Positions 26,625 to 36,256 of a DNA stretch of 64,000 bases are shown piece by piece. Both the position numbers and the translations under genes were made by a program. The DNA is taken from assembly GCA_023151275.1 (NCBI GenBank), contig JAKLJI010000008.1, positions 1-64,000 of the forward strand. Reading direction: 5' to 3'. The stretch is from Bacteroidia bacterium (GTDB taxonomy: Bacteria > Bacteroidota > Bacteroidia > UKL13-3). Positions within the stretch are counted from its first letter, which is position 1; each line of letters starts with the position of its first letter. The notes under the pieces are model-generated. The model worked only from the letters and a program-made list of their open reading frames with translations. It searched no databases and was not told the origin of the DNA.

Positions 26625-28100
26625 TCAATAGGCTTTTGCAAATAAAACACGCTGTGTAGAAGGCTTTCCTGAGTAAACACAAGTTCCTGCTTCTTCCGGG
26701 TTGTTCAATGGAATGCAACGAATGGTAGCTTTAGTTTCCTCTTTTATTTTCAATTCAGTTTCTGTGCTTCCATCCCAATGTGCCGACACAAAACCGGTTT
26801 TGTTTTCAAGCACATCTTTAAATTCTTCCCAGCTATTTACGGCAGTAATATGCTCGCTGCGGTAATCAAGGGCGCGTTGGAACAGGTTGTTTTGAATCTG
26901 TTCGAGCAGGTGTTCAATCTTGTGCACCAAATCCGTTTCTGCCATCGACTGCTTTTCTTTGGTATCGCGACGTGCAACCTCAAGGGCTCCATTTTGAACA
27001 TCGCGTGGACCAATCGCAATTCTCACGGGCACACCTTTCAATTCGTATTCTGCAAATTTGAATCCGGGACTTTGGGTATCTCTATCGTCAAGTTTAACCC
27101 GAATACCGGCTTTTTTCAAGGCGAAGAAATACTCTTCCGCTTTTTTCAAAACGGCTTCATTGGCATCCCCTTTTTTAAGAATGGGAACTATCACCACTTG
27201 AATTGGAGCCAGGCGAGGAGGAAGCACAAGTCCTTCATCATCGGAATGACTCATAATCAAAGCGCCCATTAAGCGAGTTGAAACCCCCCAACTGGTAGCC
27301 CAAACATATTCTTGTTTGTTTTCGCGGGTTACGTATTTCACATCAAATGCCTTGGCAAAATTCTGCCCAAGGAAATGAGATGTTCCCATTTGAAGTGCCT
27401 TTCCGTCTTGCATCAAGCCTTCAATGCAATAGGTATCCAAAGCACCAGCAAAACGCTCATTGGGAGTTTTTACTCCTTTTATCACAGGAACGGCAAGCAC
27501 ATTCTCCGCAAAATCAGCGTACACATCCAGCATTTTACGTGTTTCTTCAATGGCCTCTTCAGCAGTCGCATGTGCAGTATGACCTTCCTGCCACAAGAAT
27601 TCAGCAGTTCTTAAAAACAATCGGGTACGCATTTCCCAACGCACCACATTGGCCCATTGGTTAACCAAAATCGGAAGATCGCGGTAACTTTGAATCCAAT
27701 CGCGGTAGGTATTCCAAATAATGGTTTCGGAGGTTGGGCGAACAATTAACTCTTCTTCCAAACGGGCTTCGGGGTCAACCACAATTTCGCGGCTATCCTC
27801 ATCCACCTTGAGGCGGTAATGCGTTACAACGGCGCATTCCTTCGCAAATCCATCCACGTGGCTGGCTTCTTTGCTGAAGAAACTTTTAGGGATGAAAAGT
27901 GGGAAATAGGCATTCACGTGTCCTGTTTCCTTGAATCGTCTGTCTAATTCTGCCTGCATGGTTTCCCAAATGGCGTATCCATAAGGTTTGATTACCATGC
28001 AGCCTTTAACGGCCGAATGCTCTGCCAAGTCGGCGTATTTAACGAGATTATTGTACCAGGCGCTATAATCTTCGCTGCGTTTTACTTTTTTTATGTCCAT
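26625..28100 (-). CDS. proS: Proline--tRNA ligase, archaeal/eukaryotic type
   Basis: 491 residues. It charges tRNA-Pro with proline in the cytoplasm. The short form without the bacterial editing insertion starts '[20 protein letters not shown]', with class II motif 2 around '[20 protein letters not shown]', '[11 protein letters not shown]', and motif 3 region '[20 protein letters not shown]'. The anticodon-binding domain ('[10 protein letters not shown]', '[19 protein letters not shown]') and the C-terminal zinc-type domain ending in Tyr ('VLFAKAY') identify the ProS3/archaeal-like class, the usual form in Bacteroidota. The gene is divergent from the lipoprotein gene at 28196; a minus-strand -7-like TATTTTTG lies at 28152-28145. 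Confidence 0.96.
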   Translation of the reverse strand: MDIKKVKRSEDYSAWYNNLVKYADLAEHSAVKGCMVIKPYGYAIWETMQAELDRRFKETGHVNAYFPLFIPKSFFSKEASHVDGFAKECAVVTHYRLKVDEDSREIVVDPEARLEEELIVRPTSETIIWNTYRDWIQSYRDLPILVNQWANVVRWEMRTRLFLRTAEFLWQEGHTAHATAEEAIEETRKMLDVYADFAENVLAVPVIKGVKTPNERFAGALDTYCIEGLMQDGKALQMGTSHFLGQNFAKAFDVKYVTRENKQEYVWATSWGVSTRLMGALIMSHSDDEGLVLPPRLAPIQVVIVPILKKGDANEAVLKKAEEYFFALKKAGIRVKLDDRDTQSPGFKFAEYELKGVPVRIAIGPRDVQNGALEVARRDTKEKQSMAETDLVHKIEHLLEQIQNNLFQRALDYRSEHITAVNSWEEFKDVLENKTGFVSAHWDGSTETELKIKEETKATIRCIPLNNPEEAGTCVYSGKPSTQRVLFAKAY

Positions 28101-28195
28101 GAGTGAAAAAGTGGAACAGTATTTGTTTACTGATTGTTAAGTCGCAAAAATACTTTTTAGTTGTTACTTTGTATGAGCAATCAAACGGCCTTTTT

Positions 28196-29644
28196 ATGAA
28201 AAACCCTGTAATTCTATTAACAGGCTTGGTTTTGACAGGATTAGCTTCCTGCACAAGCCAAAAGCCATTCCAGGTAAATGTTGCTGAAGATGACGTTTAC
28301 TGGTCGAAAAAAAGCGCCTCAGACAAGCTTGTAATGCTTGATGATGTAAATTTTGACAAGGGAAAAGACCATCGGGGAGGAGGAACAAACAACGAAGGTG
28401 GAAATGCGGGTAATTTATCCAATTCCGATTCCTACGATCCTTCCAGGGCTGATGCGGCTTATCAAGCATGGAATTCAAAGCGCGGCTATCAAACCGAGCA
28501 AGACCAAAACAATCAACAGACCCCACTTTCAACGCTTTCAGATGATACAGATGGAAGGCGGCTAGGCTCAACTAGAACCTTGTATTACGACGATCCCTAT
28601 TACAATGCATTGGCTCCAAGCTGGGGCTGGACAAACTGGTATACACCACACATGTACCGTCCCGGGTTTTACAATTGGGCTCCGGGTTGGAATATTGGTT
28701 TTGGCTGGAATTCAAGACGCGGATGGGGAACTTCCATCGGTTACAACTGGGGATGGGGTGGAATGTATTATGCCGACCCTTTCTGGGGCCCTTCTCCTTA
28801 CTACGGCTGGGGTTCAGGTTGGGGCTTTGGAGGTGGTTGGTATGATCCCTTCTGGGGACCTTACGGATACAATCCCTGGTATTCACCTTGGTATGGATAC
28901 AACTGCTGGAACTGCAATCCGTATGCGTATGGATGCCGAACCTGCTACGGTAGGAACGATGTAGTTACCAATCGGAAATTCTTTAAACCCCGCGAAGCTT
29001 TGGGAGGAACAGGCTCAGGAAGTCGCCCGGGAAGTGTAAATACCGGAGGTCAGATTGGAAGACCATTCCAGGCCAATCAACAAGGTGCAGCTCCCAATTC
29101 AAATGCAACACCAACACAAGCGGGTCCTTCCAGACCAGTGCGCAGAGATTTGGACAATGGTCAGCAAGCTGGCAATGCTCAAGACATGAATCCGGCCCGA
29201 CCAGCGAATCAAAATTACATACCGGTTCGTCAGCGTCCTGCCTCTGATTATAGCTCAGCACCGGATGCGGGTTCACCAAAACCCGGAGGAGATTTGCAAC
29301 GTCAGCCTGATGGTTCACAGCGGTATGTGCCACCTAGGAATCGCATCATTGAACCCTCTCAAGATGCAGGCAGCAGCATGCCATCGCGAGGCAATTACGA
29401 CGGAGGCAATTATGTACCAGCCAGAAACAGGTACACCGAAAGACCTCAAGCTCCTACTCAGGATTTCAGGCCCAGACAGAACGATGCGCCAAGCAGACCC
29501 AACAATTCAGCACCGGCTAGAGAATACAGATCTGCTCCCTCGCAAGGCTATTCTCCATCTGCTTTACCAAGCCGTTCCGGTGGTGGAAGCTCAGGAGGTT
29601 CTGGTGGTGGTGGAAGTTCTGCGCCAAGGTCAAGACCACGTTAA
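28196..29644 (+). CDS. Lipoprotein with Trp/Gly/Tyr-rich and Pro/Arg-rich low-complexity regions
   Basis: 482 residues from ATG 28196. Lipobox 'LASC' follows the hydrophobic start 'KNPVILLTGLVLTG'. Residues ~20-140 are Asn/Asp/Gln-rich. The middle (about 140-265) is dominated by Trp, Gly, Tyr and Pro ('YYGWGSGWGFGGGWYDPFWG'), with a cluster of Cys ('YNCWNCNPYAYGCRTC'). The last 200 residues are disordered, rich in Pro, Arg, Gln and Ser, ending in a Gly-Ser run. No enzymatic motif. It is likely an exported envelope protein; similar Trp/Gly-rich lipoproteins occur in other Bacteroidota beside outer-membrane proteins. The next gene, a FadL/OmpP1-like protein, starts 12 bp later, so the two are probably co-transcribed. 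Confidence 0.8.
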   Translation: MKNPVILLTGLVLTGLASCTSQKPFQVNVAEDDVYWSKKSASDKLVMLDDVNFDKGKDHRGGGTNNEGGNAGNLSNSDSYDPSRADAAYQAWNSKRGYQTEQDQNNQQTPLSTLSDDTDGRRLGSTRTLYYDDPYYNALAPSWGWTNWYTPHMYRPGFYNWAPGWNIGFGWNSRRGWGTSIGYNWGWGGMYYADPFWGPSPYYGWGSGWGFGGGWYDPFWGPYGYNPWYSPWYGYNCWNCNPYAYGCRTCYGRNDVVTNRKFFKPREALGGTGSGSRPGSVNTGGQIGRPFQANQQGAAPNSNATPTQAGPSRPVRRDLDNGQQAGNAQDMNPARPANQNYIPVRQRPASDYSSAPDAGSPKPGGDLQRQPDGSQRYVPPRNRIIEPSQDAGSSMPSRGNYDGGNYVPARNRYTERPQAPTQDFRPRQNDAPSRPNNSAPAREYRSAPSQGYSPSALPSRSGGGSSGGSGGGGSSAPRSRPR

Positions 29645-29656
29645 CTTGAAGTTTTT

Positions 29657-31156
29657 ATGAAGAAGATAAGTATTGCCATTCTGGCCCTGGTTGGAATGAG
29701 TAGAATGGGTATTGCCCAATCTCATGAAGATGTGCTTCGCTATTCCCGCAGCAATTACCAAGGTTCTGTGCGTTCTATGGGACTTGCTGGTGCCTGGGGT
29801 GCTGTTGGAGCAGATGTAAGTTCTGCGAGCATTAATCCCGCAGGCTTGGGCTTGTACCGCAGAAATGAAGTGATGGCTTCGCTTGGTGTAAATCCTTTTT
29901 CAGCATCCACAACTTATGGAGGAAGTGAACAAAACTCTTTCAGGATGGGACTCAATATTCCCAACTTTGGCGTGGTGCTAAGCCAGGTTAATCAATACAA
30001 AGGCAAGCCGGCTTCAAGTGGTTTGGTGAATTACAATTTTGCATTTGGCTTGAATCGGTTAAGCGATTACCAACAAAACATTCGCTTTGAAGGTCAAAAC
30101 CGAAATTCAACGGTTGCAGATTACCTGGCCAGAGCTGCCGGTGGAAACGATAGTTCCGGTTTTTGGAATTCCGATTACGACAATACCTTATCAGTCCTGG
30201 CTTGGCGATTGGCATTGATTGATAATTTTAACGGCAAAGAAAATTATGCCTCGGCTCAAAAACTGCAAGGAGATACCAACTACTTCATGAATCAATTTCA
30301 GGAAATGAAGCTTAGAGGCAGAATGCAGGAGTGGTATGTTTCCGGTGCCATGAATTTTAGCAATACCCTTTACCTGGGCGCCAGTATTGTTTTTCAAGAT
30401 GTTAATTATACCTCTACAATTACCTACAAAGAGAATCTAACATCAAGCACTGTAAAAGATAACTACTACGTTGGATCAACCATCAATCAGTATTTGAATA
30501 CCAAAGGCAGTGGAGCCGGTGCTAAATTGGGTGTAATTTTCAGACCACTTGATTTTATTCGTGTTGGAGCAACCTGGCATACTCCGGTTTTGTTGCGACT
30601 CACCGATTTTTACCGAAACTCGATGTCTGTAACCTATATCGATGGTAAAACCTATTCAGAGCCCTTGGAGAACAGAGAGGATTATTTTGAATACACCATT
30701 CGTACACCGGGCAGGTATTCGCTTAGTGCATGTGCAACCATTCTTCAAAATGCTGTAGTGTCTTTGGATTATGAGCAGACTGATTTCAGCAAAGGGGAGA
30801 TTAGAGCCGAGGGCTATAGTTTCGCACCTGAAAATTCGAGAATGCGAACCCTGTATGGTACAGCAACTACTATTCGTGGTGGTGTTGAAATAAAAGCGGA
30901 GAATTTGCGCTTTAGAGCAGGTTATGCGCATTTGGGAAGTCCATACAAGGAGAACTATATCAGCAAAGAAGATGGAAATCGTCAACTGTTTAGCGCAGGT
31001 TTTGGTTGGATTCAGGATCAGGATTACTTCTTTGATTTGGGTGTAAATTATGTCAAAGGAAAAGACTTATATAGCCCTTACGACGGGGCAGGACAGAACG
31101 CTACAATATCATTCAACCGATTAATGATTGCTGTGGGCGCTGGTGTTAGGTTTTGA
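29657..31156 (+). CDS. Outer-membrane beta-barrel protein, OmpP1/FadL-like
   Basis: 499 residues, signal peptide ending near 'MGIAQSHED'. The mature N-terminus 'SVRSMGLAGAWGAVGADVSS' followed by 'ASINPAGLGLYRRNE' is the hallmark of the OmpP1/FadL/TodX family of outer-membrane transporters for hydrophobic molecules. The rest is beta-strand-rich, e.g. 'VRVGATWHTPVLLRL'-like strands and a closing 'RLMIAVGAGVRF' with the C-terminal Phe needed for BAM insertion. Substrate unknown. Located 12 bp after the Trp/Gly-rich lipoprotein gene and upstream of another beta-barrel gene with its own promoter. Confidence 0.87.
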   Translation: MKKISIAILALVGMSRMGIAQSHEDVLRYSRSNYQGSVRSMGLAGAWGAVGADVSSASINPAGLGLYRRNEVMASLGVNPFSASTTYGGSEQNSFRMGLNIPNFGVVLSQVNQYKGKPASSGLVNYNFAFGLNRLSDYQQNIRFEGQNRNSTVADYLARAAGGNDSSGFWNSDYDNTLSVLAWRLALIDNFNGKENYASAQKLQGDTNYFMNQFQEMKLRGRMQEWYVSGAMNFSNTLYLGASIVFQDVNYTSTITYKENLTSSTVKDNYYVGSTINQYLNTKGSGAGAKLGVIFRPLDFIRVGATWHTPVLLRLTDFYRNSMSVTYIDGKTYSEPLENREDYFEYTIRTPGRYSLSACATILQNAVVSLDYEQTDFSKGEIRAEGYSFAPENSRMRTLYGTATTIRGGVEIKAENLRFRAGYAHLGSPYKENYISKEDGNRQLFSAGFGWIQDQDYFFDLGVNYVKGKDLYSPYDGAGQNATISFNRLMIAVGAGVRF

Positions 31157-31167
31157 TAAATTAATTG

Positions 31168-31198
31168 TTTGCTAAAAAAACTTCAATCCGTACATTTA
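31168..31198 (+). promoter_or_regulatory. Promoter upstream of the 31203 barrel gene
   Basis: -33 TTTG (31168-31171), 19-bp spacer, -7 TACATTTA (31191-31198; one mismatch to TAnnTTTG). The ATG at 31203 is so close that the transcript would be nearly leaderless. Confidence 0.5.
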
Positions 31199-31202
31199 TC
31201 CG

Positions 31203-31844
31203 ATGAAAAAAATTGTCTTGTCTCTGCTCCTGGGAGTTGGAATGCTTCCAGCTTTCGCACAGGAATTTGAAATGGGTGTTAAATTGGGCGTGCATACCGG
31301 TCGCACCAGTTTGGATGCTATTCAAAATTATTCACTCAACAGTGATTCAGAAGCCAAACTTCATGGCGGGATTTATGCCAATTTGAAATTGAAAGGTTTG
31401 GGTTGGTTTATACAACCGGAAGCCCTAATTACCACACGTGCTGCCGATTTAAAGGTGAGCGGAGCTAATTTGAGTTCTACCAACCCTTCGCTAACCGATG
31501 TAACTGTTCATCACAGTGCTTTGTATGCAGATGTTCCGGTATTGGTGGGCATGAAGTTTATCAAACTCATACGCGTATATGGCGGACCTAATTTTCAATT
31601 TCTGTTAAATCAGGATACCCATATTCCAAGTACAGCAGATCAAATCAAAGCCATGGATTTGAAAAAGAATACCACCGGAGTTATTCTGGGTGCAGGGTTG
31701 GATTTCTGGAAAATCAGAGCTGATGTTCGTTGGAATTATGCGCCTTCATTGGGTGCCAATATTCAGTTCAACAATGGTCAACCGGAGCTAAAAAGCTCAA
31801 TGATTTCCATTCAGGTTGCTTACCAGCTTTTTGGTATTCTATAA
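31203..31844 (+). CDS. Porin-family outer-membrane beta-barrel protein (PorT-like)
   Basis: 213 residues. The signal peptide ends at 'LPAFAQEF'. An eight-stranded small barrel is suggested by 'EMGVKLGVHTGRTSL', 'LKGLGWFIQPEALITTRA', 'HHSALYADVPVLVGMKF', 'RVYGGPNFQFLL', 'GVILGAGLDFWKIRADVRWN' and the closing 'MISIQVAYQLFGIL'. This matches the PorT/OmpA-like 'outer membrane protein beta-barrel' domain common in Bacteroidota, where members support secretion or envelope stability; the specific role is unknown. Its stop overlaps the start of the next gene by 1 bp. Confidence 0.83.
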   Translation: MKKIVLSLLLGVGMLPAFAQEFEMGVKLGVHTGRTSLDAIQNYSLNSDSEAKLHGGIYANLKLKGLGWFIQPEALITTRAADLKVSGANLSSTNPSLTDVTVHHSALYADVPVLVGMKFIKLIRVYGGPNFQFLLNQDTHIPSTADQIKAMDLKKNTTGVILGAGLDFWKIRADVRWNYAPSLGANIQFNNGQPELKSSMISIQVAYQLFGIL

Positions 31845-32200
31845 TGAATGCAGAGGACTTCAGGGAGCTGTGCATTTCATTGCCCGGAGTTGAAGAAACT
31901 TTCCCTTTCGATGAAACCACCCTGGTGTTTAAGGTAGCAGGTAAGATGTTTGCACTAATTGGGTTAAATCAAGCCAACAAGGTCAACTTGAAATGCAATC
32001 CTGAACGTTCGCTGGAATTGAGAGGAACCTATTCGGGGATTGAACCCGGATACCACATGAATAAAACGCATTGGAATACGGTTCATTTTTTTGAAGATGT
32101 ACCTGAGCCTCTGATTCGCGAGTTAACTATTCATTCCTATGAATTGGTGCGGGCTAGTTTGCCGAAGAAAGTACGAGATACTTTGGCTGAATTGGAATGA
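31844..32200 (+). CDS. MmcQ/YjbR family protein
   Basis: 118 residues from ATG 31844, which overlaps the previous stop by one base; an open frame continues upstream but lies within the barrel gene. Family marks: 'MNAEDFRELCISLPGVEETF', 'FDETTLVFKVAGKMFALIGL', 'VNLKCNPERSLELRG', 'EPGYHMNKTHWNTV' and 'SYELVRASLPKKVRDTL'. MmcQ/YjbR proteins have a CyaY-like fold; DNA binding has been proposed for them, but their function is not settled. The coupling to the barrel gene is probably only transcriptional. Confidence 0.92.
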   Translation: MNAEDFRELCISLPGVEETFPFDETTLVFKVAGKMFALIGLNQANKVNLKCNPERSLELRGTYSGIEPGYHMNKTHWNTVHFFEDVPEPLIRELTIHSYELVRASLPKKVRDTLAELE

Positions 32201-32344
32201 AGGCTTGATTAACTCCAATCGGTATTGGTTAACAGTCCAATACAGCGTAGGTTACTTGAAATAATGCCGTATTGATTTTTTTGAGGAAAGCTTCCTTAAG
32301 ATTTTTTCTATTTGTTCCTGCGGATTGCTTTCTTTGCCCAAGCC

Positions 32345-33361
32345 ATGCATATTTTTCAAAACAAATCGCTTAAGCCATACAATACGTTCGGACTGGATGC
32401 TGTAGCTGAACAGTTTGTGGAAGTGAATACCGTTGAGGAAGTTCAAGTTCTCTGTCAGACCTTTAACCTGGTTGACAGGAAGGTATTGGTGCTTGGTGGC
32501 GGTTCGAATATTTTGCTAACCCAGGATTTCAAGGGGATGGTTATCAAAATGAATATCAAAGGCAAGGATGTTATTCGTGAAGATGAGTCGCAGGTTTGGG
32601 TGAAAGCCATGGCCGGCGAAATCTGGCATGAGTTTGTAAGCTTTTGTGTTGAAAGAAATTACGGTGGACTTGAAAACTTATCGCTTATTCCGGGTTGTGT
32701 AGGAGCAGCTCCAATGCAGAATATTGGCGCTTATGGTGTTGAGTTGAAGCATTGTTTTGAAGAACTTTTTGCCATTGAAATTGCCACAGGTAAATTGGTG
32801 AAATTTAATAATCAAGACTGTCGCTTTGGATACCGCGAGAGTGTATTCAAAAACGAACTCAAGGGAAAATACATCATTGTTTCGGTTACTTTTCGCTTAG
32901 ATAAGCAGCCCAAACTGAATACCAGTTATGGTGCCATTCAGGAAACCTTACATGCCAATGGAATTCAAAAGCCGGGCATTAAAGAAATCCGTGAAGCGGT
33001 AATTGCCATTCGGCAGAGCAAGTTGCCAGACCCGGCAGTATTGGGCAATTCGGGAAGCTTTTTCAAAAATCCCGAAATACCTGCCGAGAAATACCATGCC
33101 TTGAAGGAACAGTATCCCGATATGCCCGGTTATCCTGCTCCCGGCTCTCGCATTAAAGTGGCTGCGGGTTGGTTAATTGAACAATGCGGCTGGAAAGGAA
33201 AGCGGGTTGGAGAAACAGGAGCACATGCCAAGCAAGCACTTGTTTTGGTAAATTACGGCGCTGCCACCGGAAACGAAGTTCTTCAGTTGGCAAAGGCTAT
33301 TCAAAATTCTGTGTACGACAAATTCGGTATTGAAATTCAACCCGAGGTAAATATTGTTTAA
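32345..33361 (+). CDS. murB: UDP-N-acetylenolpyruvoylglucosamine reductase
   Basis: 338 residues from ATG 32345 (the frame opens at TTG 32312, but 'FQNKSLKPYNTFGLDA' is the natural N-terminus). MurB reduces UDP-GlcNAc-enolpyruvate to UDP-MurNAc with FAD and NADPH in peptidoglycan precursor synthesis. FAD-binding marks: 'VLVLGGGSNILLTQDF', 'GLENLSLIPGCVGAAPMQNI' and 'GAYGVEL'. The proton-donor Ser is in 'GNSGSFFKNPEI', and the terminal acidic residue is in 'IQPEVNIV'. The length and the Tyr loop fit the E. coli-like type I enzyme. It stands alone between a 144-bp gap and rlmD. Confidence 0.96.
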   Translation: MHIFQNKSLKPYNTFGLDAVAEQFVEVNTVEEVQVLCQTFNLVDRKVLVLGGGSNILLTQDFKGMVIKMNIKGKDVIREDESQVWVKAMAGEIWHEFVSFCVERNYGGLENLSLIPGCVGAAPMQNIGAYGVELKHCFEELFAIEIATGKLVKFNNQDCRFGYRESVFKNELKGKYIIVSVTFRLDKQPKLNTSYGAIQETLHANGIQKPGIKEIREAVIAIRQSKLPDPAVLGNSGSFFKNPEIPAEKYHALKEQYPDMPGYPAPGSRIKVAAGWLIEQCGWKGKRVGETGAHAKQALVLVNYGAATGNEVLQLAKAIQNSVYDKFGIEIQPEVNIV

Positions 33362-33411
33362 TCCTTCCGGTTTGGTGCTCTCGGTCCATGGGCCCATATT
33401 TGTGGGTTCAA

Positions 33412-34821
33412 ATGGGAAGAAAAAAGAAAACGCCAAAATTTTATCCGGAACTTTTGATAACCAATGCAGGAAGTGAAGGCAAATCCATTGCACGCGTAGA
33501 TGGAAAGGTTATCATGGTTGATTATGCCGTACCGGGCGATGTTGCTGATGTACTTACTACCTTTCATAAGCACAAGTTTGAAACCGGCCATATTCAGCGG
33601 CTGGTGCAGGCTAGTCCCGACCGTGTAGATACCTTTTGCGGGCATTTTGGAACCTGTGGAGGTTGCAAATGGCAACAAATGAGCTACGAGGCTCAACTGC
33701 GTTACAAACAGCAACAAGTTTTGGATGCCTTTCAACGCATCGGAAAATTTCCTTTTCCCGATTTGCTTCCCATTGCCGGCTCTGCACAAACCCGCTATTA
33801 CAGGAATAAACTCGAATATTCGTTTACCGATCGCAAGTGGTTAAGCAGTTTAGAAGACAAAGAAACCATGGCAGAAGAAGACCATGCCGGATTGGGTTAT
33901 CATATTCCGGGTAGGTTTGATAAGATTTTTGATGTAGACACCTGCTACCTGATGGATGATTTGCACAATCAAATCAGGAATGAAGTGCGGGATTATGCAA
34001 AGGCCCACCAATTGAGTTTTTTCAATGCCTACAGTCAGGAAGGCTTGTTGCGAACCATGATGCTCCGTAACAATAGCCGGGGAGAGTGGATGGTGTTAAT
34101 TAGCTTTACCAAAGACGACCAGGAAACCATACAGCCTTTGATGAACCATATTCAGCAGAAGTTTCCGGCCATTACATCCTTGTTGTATGTTATCAATTCA
34201 AAACGAAACGATACCATTTTTGATTTGGATGTACGAGTACATTCGGGCAATGCCTTTTTGGAAGAGCACTTGGAGGAAAGTAAATTCAGAATTGGACCGA
34301 AATCTTTTTTTCAAACCAATACCCTTCAAACCCTTACCCTATACAGCATAGCCAGAGAGATGGCTGGTTTAAGCGGAAATGAAATTGTGTACGACCTCTA
34401 CACCGGCGTGGGAACAATTGCGCTGTTTATGGCCAAGAAAGCAGCCAAGGTTATTGGTATTGAATACGTGCCCCAGGCCATTGAAGATGCAAAGGCAAAT
34501 GCAAGTTTGAACGAAGCCGGGCATACCCATTTTTATGCCGGCGATATGAAGGATATGCTTACCGATGATTTGTTTGCTTTACACGGTAAACCCGATGTTG
34601 TAATAACAGATCCTCCACGAGCAGGAATGCATGAAGATGTTTGCAGGAAACTGATGGAATTACGGGTGCCTAGAATTGTTTATGTAAGTTGCAATCCTGC
34701 CACACAAGCCAGAGATATTGCGCTGATGCAAGAGCTTTATGAGGTGAAGAAAGTACAACCGGTAGATATGTTCCCGCATACCCACCACGTTGAGAATATT
34801 GCATTATTGGAATTGAAATAA
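33412..34821 (+). CDS. rlmD: 23S rRNA (uracil-5-)-methyltransferase, RlmD/RumA type
   Basis: 469 residues from ATG 33412; the first ATG (33388) adds eight residues before the conserved 'GRKKKTPKFYP'. An N-terminal TRAM-like domain is followed by Fe-S cysteines 'CGHFGTCGGCKW' and 'DTCYL', and a C-terminal Rossmann methyltransferase: 'VYDLYTGVGTIALFMAKKA' (SAM), 'VITDPPRAGMHEDV' and catalytic 'VYVSCNPATQARDI'. It methylates C5 of a uridine in 23S rRNA; whether the target is U1939 is inferred from the family. It is the first of three closely packed genes, with 1 bp before the next. Confidence 0.93.
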   Translation: MGRKKKTPKFYPELLITNAGSEGKSIARVDGKVIMVDYAVPGDVADVLTTFHKHKFETGHIQRLVQASPDRVDTFCGHFGTCGGCKWQQMSYEAQLRYKQQQVLDAFQRIGKFPFPDLLPIAGSAQTRYYRNKLEYSFTDRKWLSSLEDKETMAEEDHAGLGYHIPGRFDKIFDVDTCYLMDDLHNQIRNEVRDYAKAHQLSFFNAYSQEGLLRTMMLRNNSRGEWMVLISFTKDDQETIQPLMNHIQQKFPAITSLLYVINSKRNDTIFDLDVRVHSGNAFLEEHLEESKFRIGPKSFFQTNTLQTLTLYSIAREMAGLSGNEIVYDLYTGVGTIALFMAKKAAKVIGIEYVPQAIEDAKANASLNEAGHTHFYAGDMKDMLTDDLFALHGKPDVVITDPPRAGMHEDVCRKLMELRVPRIVYVSCNPATQARDIALMQELYEVKKVQPVDMFPHTHHVENIALLELK

Positions 34822-34822
34822 G

Positions 34823-35209
34823 ATGAACCAGGAAGAAGTATTTGAAAAGCTGCTTGAGACACTTAAAAAGGACTTGGCCTTTTATTCAGAAATGATAAAA
34901 GAAGTTTCGCGCGATTTAATCCGCGAAGGGTTTACCAAGTATCCTGTATTTGTTGCGCATCAGCATGAGGTGAAATTGGGAGAGCAGATTCTGAATGGTC
35001 CTGAATTGGCCAGAGATTTCAGCATCAATGCCACAACCTTGGAAGAGCTGATTGAAAAAAGGCTCATTCTGATGGAGCGGAAAACTGAATTTTTGAATAG
35101 CTATAAAAATCCGGTAACGCACATGTGTGTGTTGCTGATTACGGTTGGAGGAGCTCATTTTATTTACGTGCCCTACAAACTAAAAGTACAGGAAAATGAG
35201 CCATCCTAA
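34823..35209 (+). CDS. Conserved hypothetical protein, 128 aa
   Basis: A small soluble protein, helical N-terminus ('EVFEKLLETLKKDLAFYSEM'), then 'FTKYPVFVAHQHEVKLGEQI', 'INATTLEELIEKRLI' and a beta-type C-terminus 'VCVLLITVGGAHFIYVPY' (read 'MCVLLITVGGAHFIYVPYK'). The family appears conserved in Bacteroidota, with the same 'F.KYPVFVAH' and 'GAHFIYVPY' signatures, but I do not know a function. It begins 1 bp after rlmD and overlaps the glycosyltransferase gene by 14 bp, so translation of the three is probably coupled. Confidence 0.8.
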   Translation: MNQEEVFEKLLETLKKDLAFYSEMIKEVSRDLIREGFTKYPVFVAHQHEVKLGEQILNGPELARDFSINATTLEELIEKRLILMERKTEFLNSYKNPVTHMCVLLITVGGAHFIYVPYKLKVQENEPS

Positions 35210-36242
35210 GGTTGCTGTGGTCATAATCCATTGGAATAACCGCCACCTTTTGGAGACCTTTTTGCCCGGCGTATTCAAAAGCACCTGGCCCAATTTAGAC
35301 ATTTACTTGGCTGATAATGCTTCTACAGACGATAGTGTTGCCTACGCGCGCGCGCATTTTCCCGGATTGAAAATCATTCAGCTTGAAAAAAATCTGGGTT
35401 ATGCAGGCGGATACAATGAGGCACTGAAGCAAGTGAATGCCGACTACTTTATTCTCCTGAACAACGATGTACAGGTTGAACCCAATTGGATAGAACCGGT
35501 AATTGCCAGTATGGAAGCCGATTCACGGATTGCAGCAGCTCAACCCAAATTGTTGCAATTTAAGTATCCCGAGTACTTTGAATATGCAGGAGCTGCTGGC
35601 GGCTATATGGACCATTTGGGTTATGTGTTTTGCAAGGGACGTGTGTTTGAAACCCAGGAAGAAGACCATGGACAATACAACCAGCAGGATGATATTTTCT
35701 GGGCAAGTGGCGCATGTCTCTTTATTCGGAAAAATGCTTTTGAAGAGGCAGGCGGGTTTGATGCCGACTATTTTGCCCACATGGAAGAAGTTGACCTGTG
35801 TTGGCGCTTGCAATTGATGGGTTATAGGATTGTTGCGCAACCTGCTTCGGTGGTGTACCATTTGGGTGGAAGCACGCTTAAGAAAGCCAGTCCACAAAAG
35901 ACCTATCTCAACTTTAGAAACAGCTTGATTATGTTGTTAAAGAACATGCCTGCATCCAAGTTGTGGTGGTTTATTCCCTGGCGTTCATTTTTGGATTTAT
36001 TGAGTTCAATATTTTTTCTTCTCAATGAAGAGCCGCGTCACAGTTGGGCTATACACAGGGCACATGCCGATTTCTTTTTCAATTTTGGGAAATGGTGGAA
36101 GAAACGTAAGGATGTCAAGCGATTGACGAATCCTATGGATTCTGCGGTGTGTTATCGGGGAAGTATAGTTTGGGCACATTTTGTGCTAAGGAAGAAGCAT
36201 TTTAGTCAGTTGCATTTTCACGAGAAGAGTGTAAGAAAGTAG
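35196..36242 (+). CDS. Family 2 glycosyltransferase
   Basis: 348 residues. A GT-A fold inverting glycosyltransferase: 'VAVVIIHWNNRHLLETFLPG', nucleotide-sugar Asp motifs 'LADNASTDD' and 'FILLNNDVQVEPNW', and an acceptor/base region 'WASGACLFIRKNAFEEAGGF' with 'HMEEVDLCWRLQ' (ED/DxCW). After ~290 residues a helical amphipathic C-terminus follows ('WWFIPWRSFLDLLSSIFFLL'), suggesting membrane association. Rhamnosyl-transferase-like proteins share this layout; the sugar is not predictable. It overlaps the preceding small gene by 14 bp and is followed by a strong terminator. Confidence 0.92.
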   Translation: MSHPKVAVVIIHWNNRHLLETFLPGVFKSTWPNLDIYLADNASTDDSVAYARAHFPGLKIIQLEKNLGYAGGYNEALKQVNADYFILLNNDVQVEPNWIEPVIASMEADSRIAAAQPKLLQFKYPEYFEYAGAAGGYMDHLGYVFCKGRVFETQEEDHGQYNQQDDIFWASGACLFIRKNAFEEAGGFDADYFAHMEEVDLCWRLQLMGYRIVAQPASVVYHLGGSTLKKASPQKTYLNFRNSLIMLLKNMPASKLWWFIPWRSFLDLLSSIFFLLNEEPRHSWAIHRAHADFFFNFGKWWKKRKDVKRLTNPMDSAVCYRGSIVWAHFVLRKKHFSQLHFHEKSVRK

Positions 36243-36256
36243 AATAAGTAAGCCAT

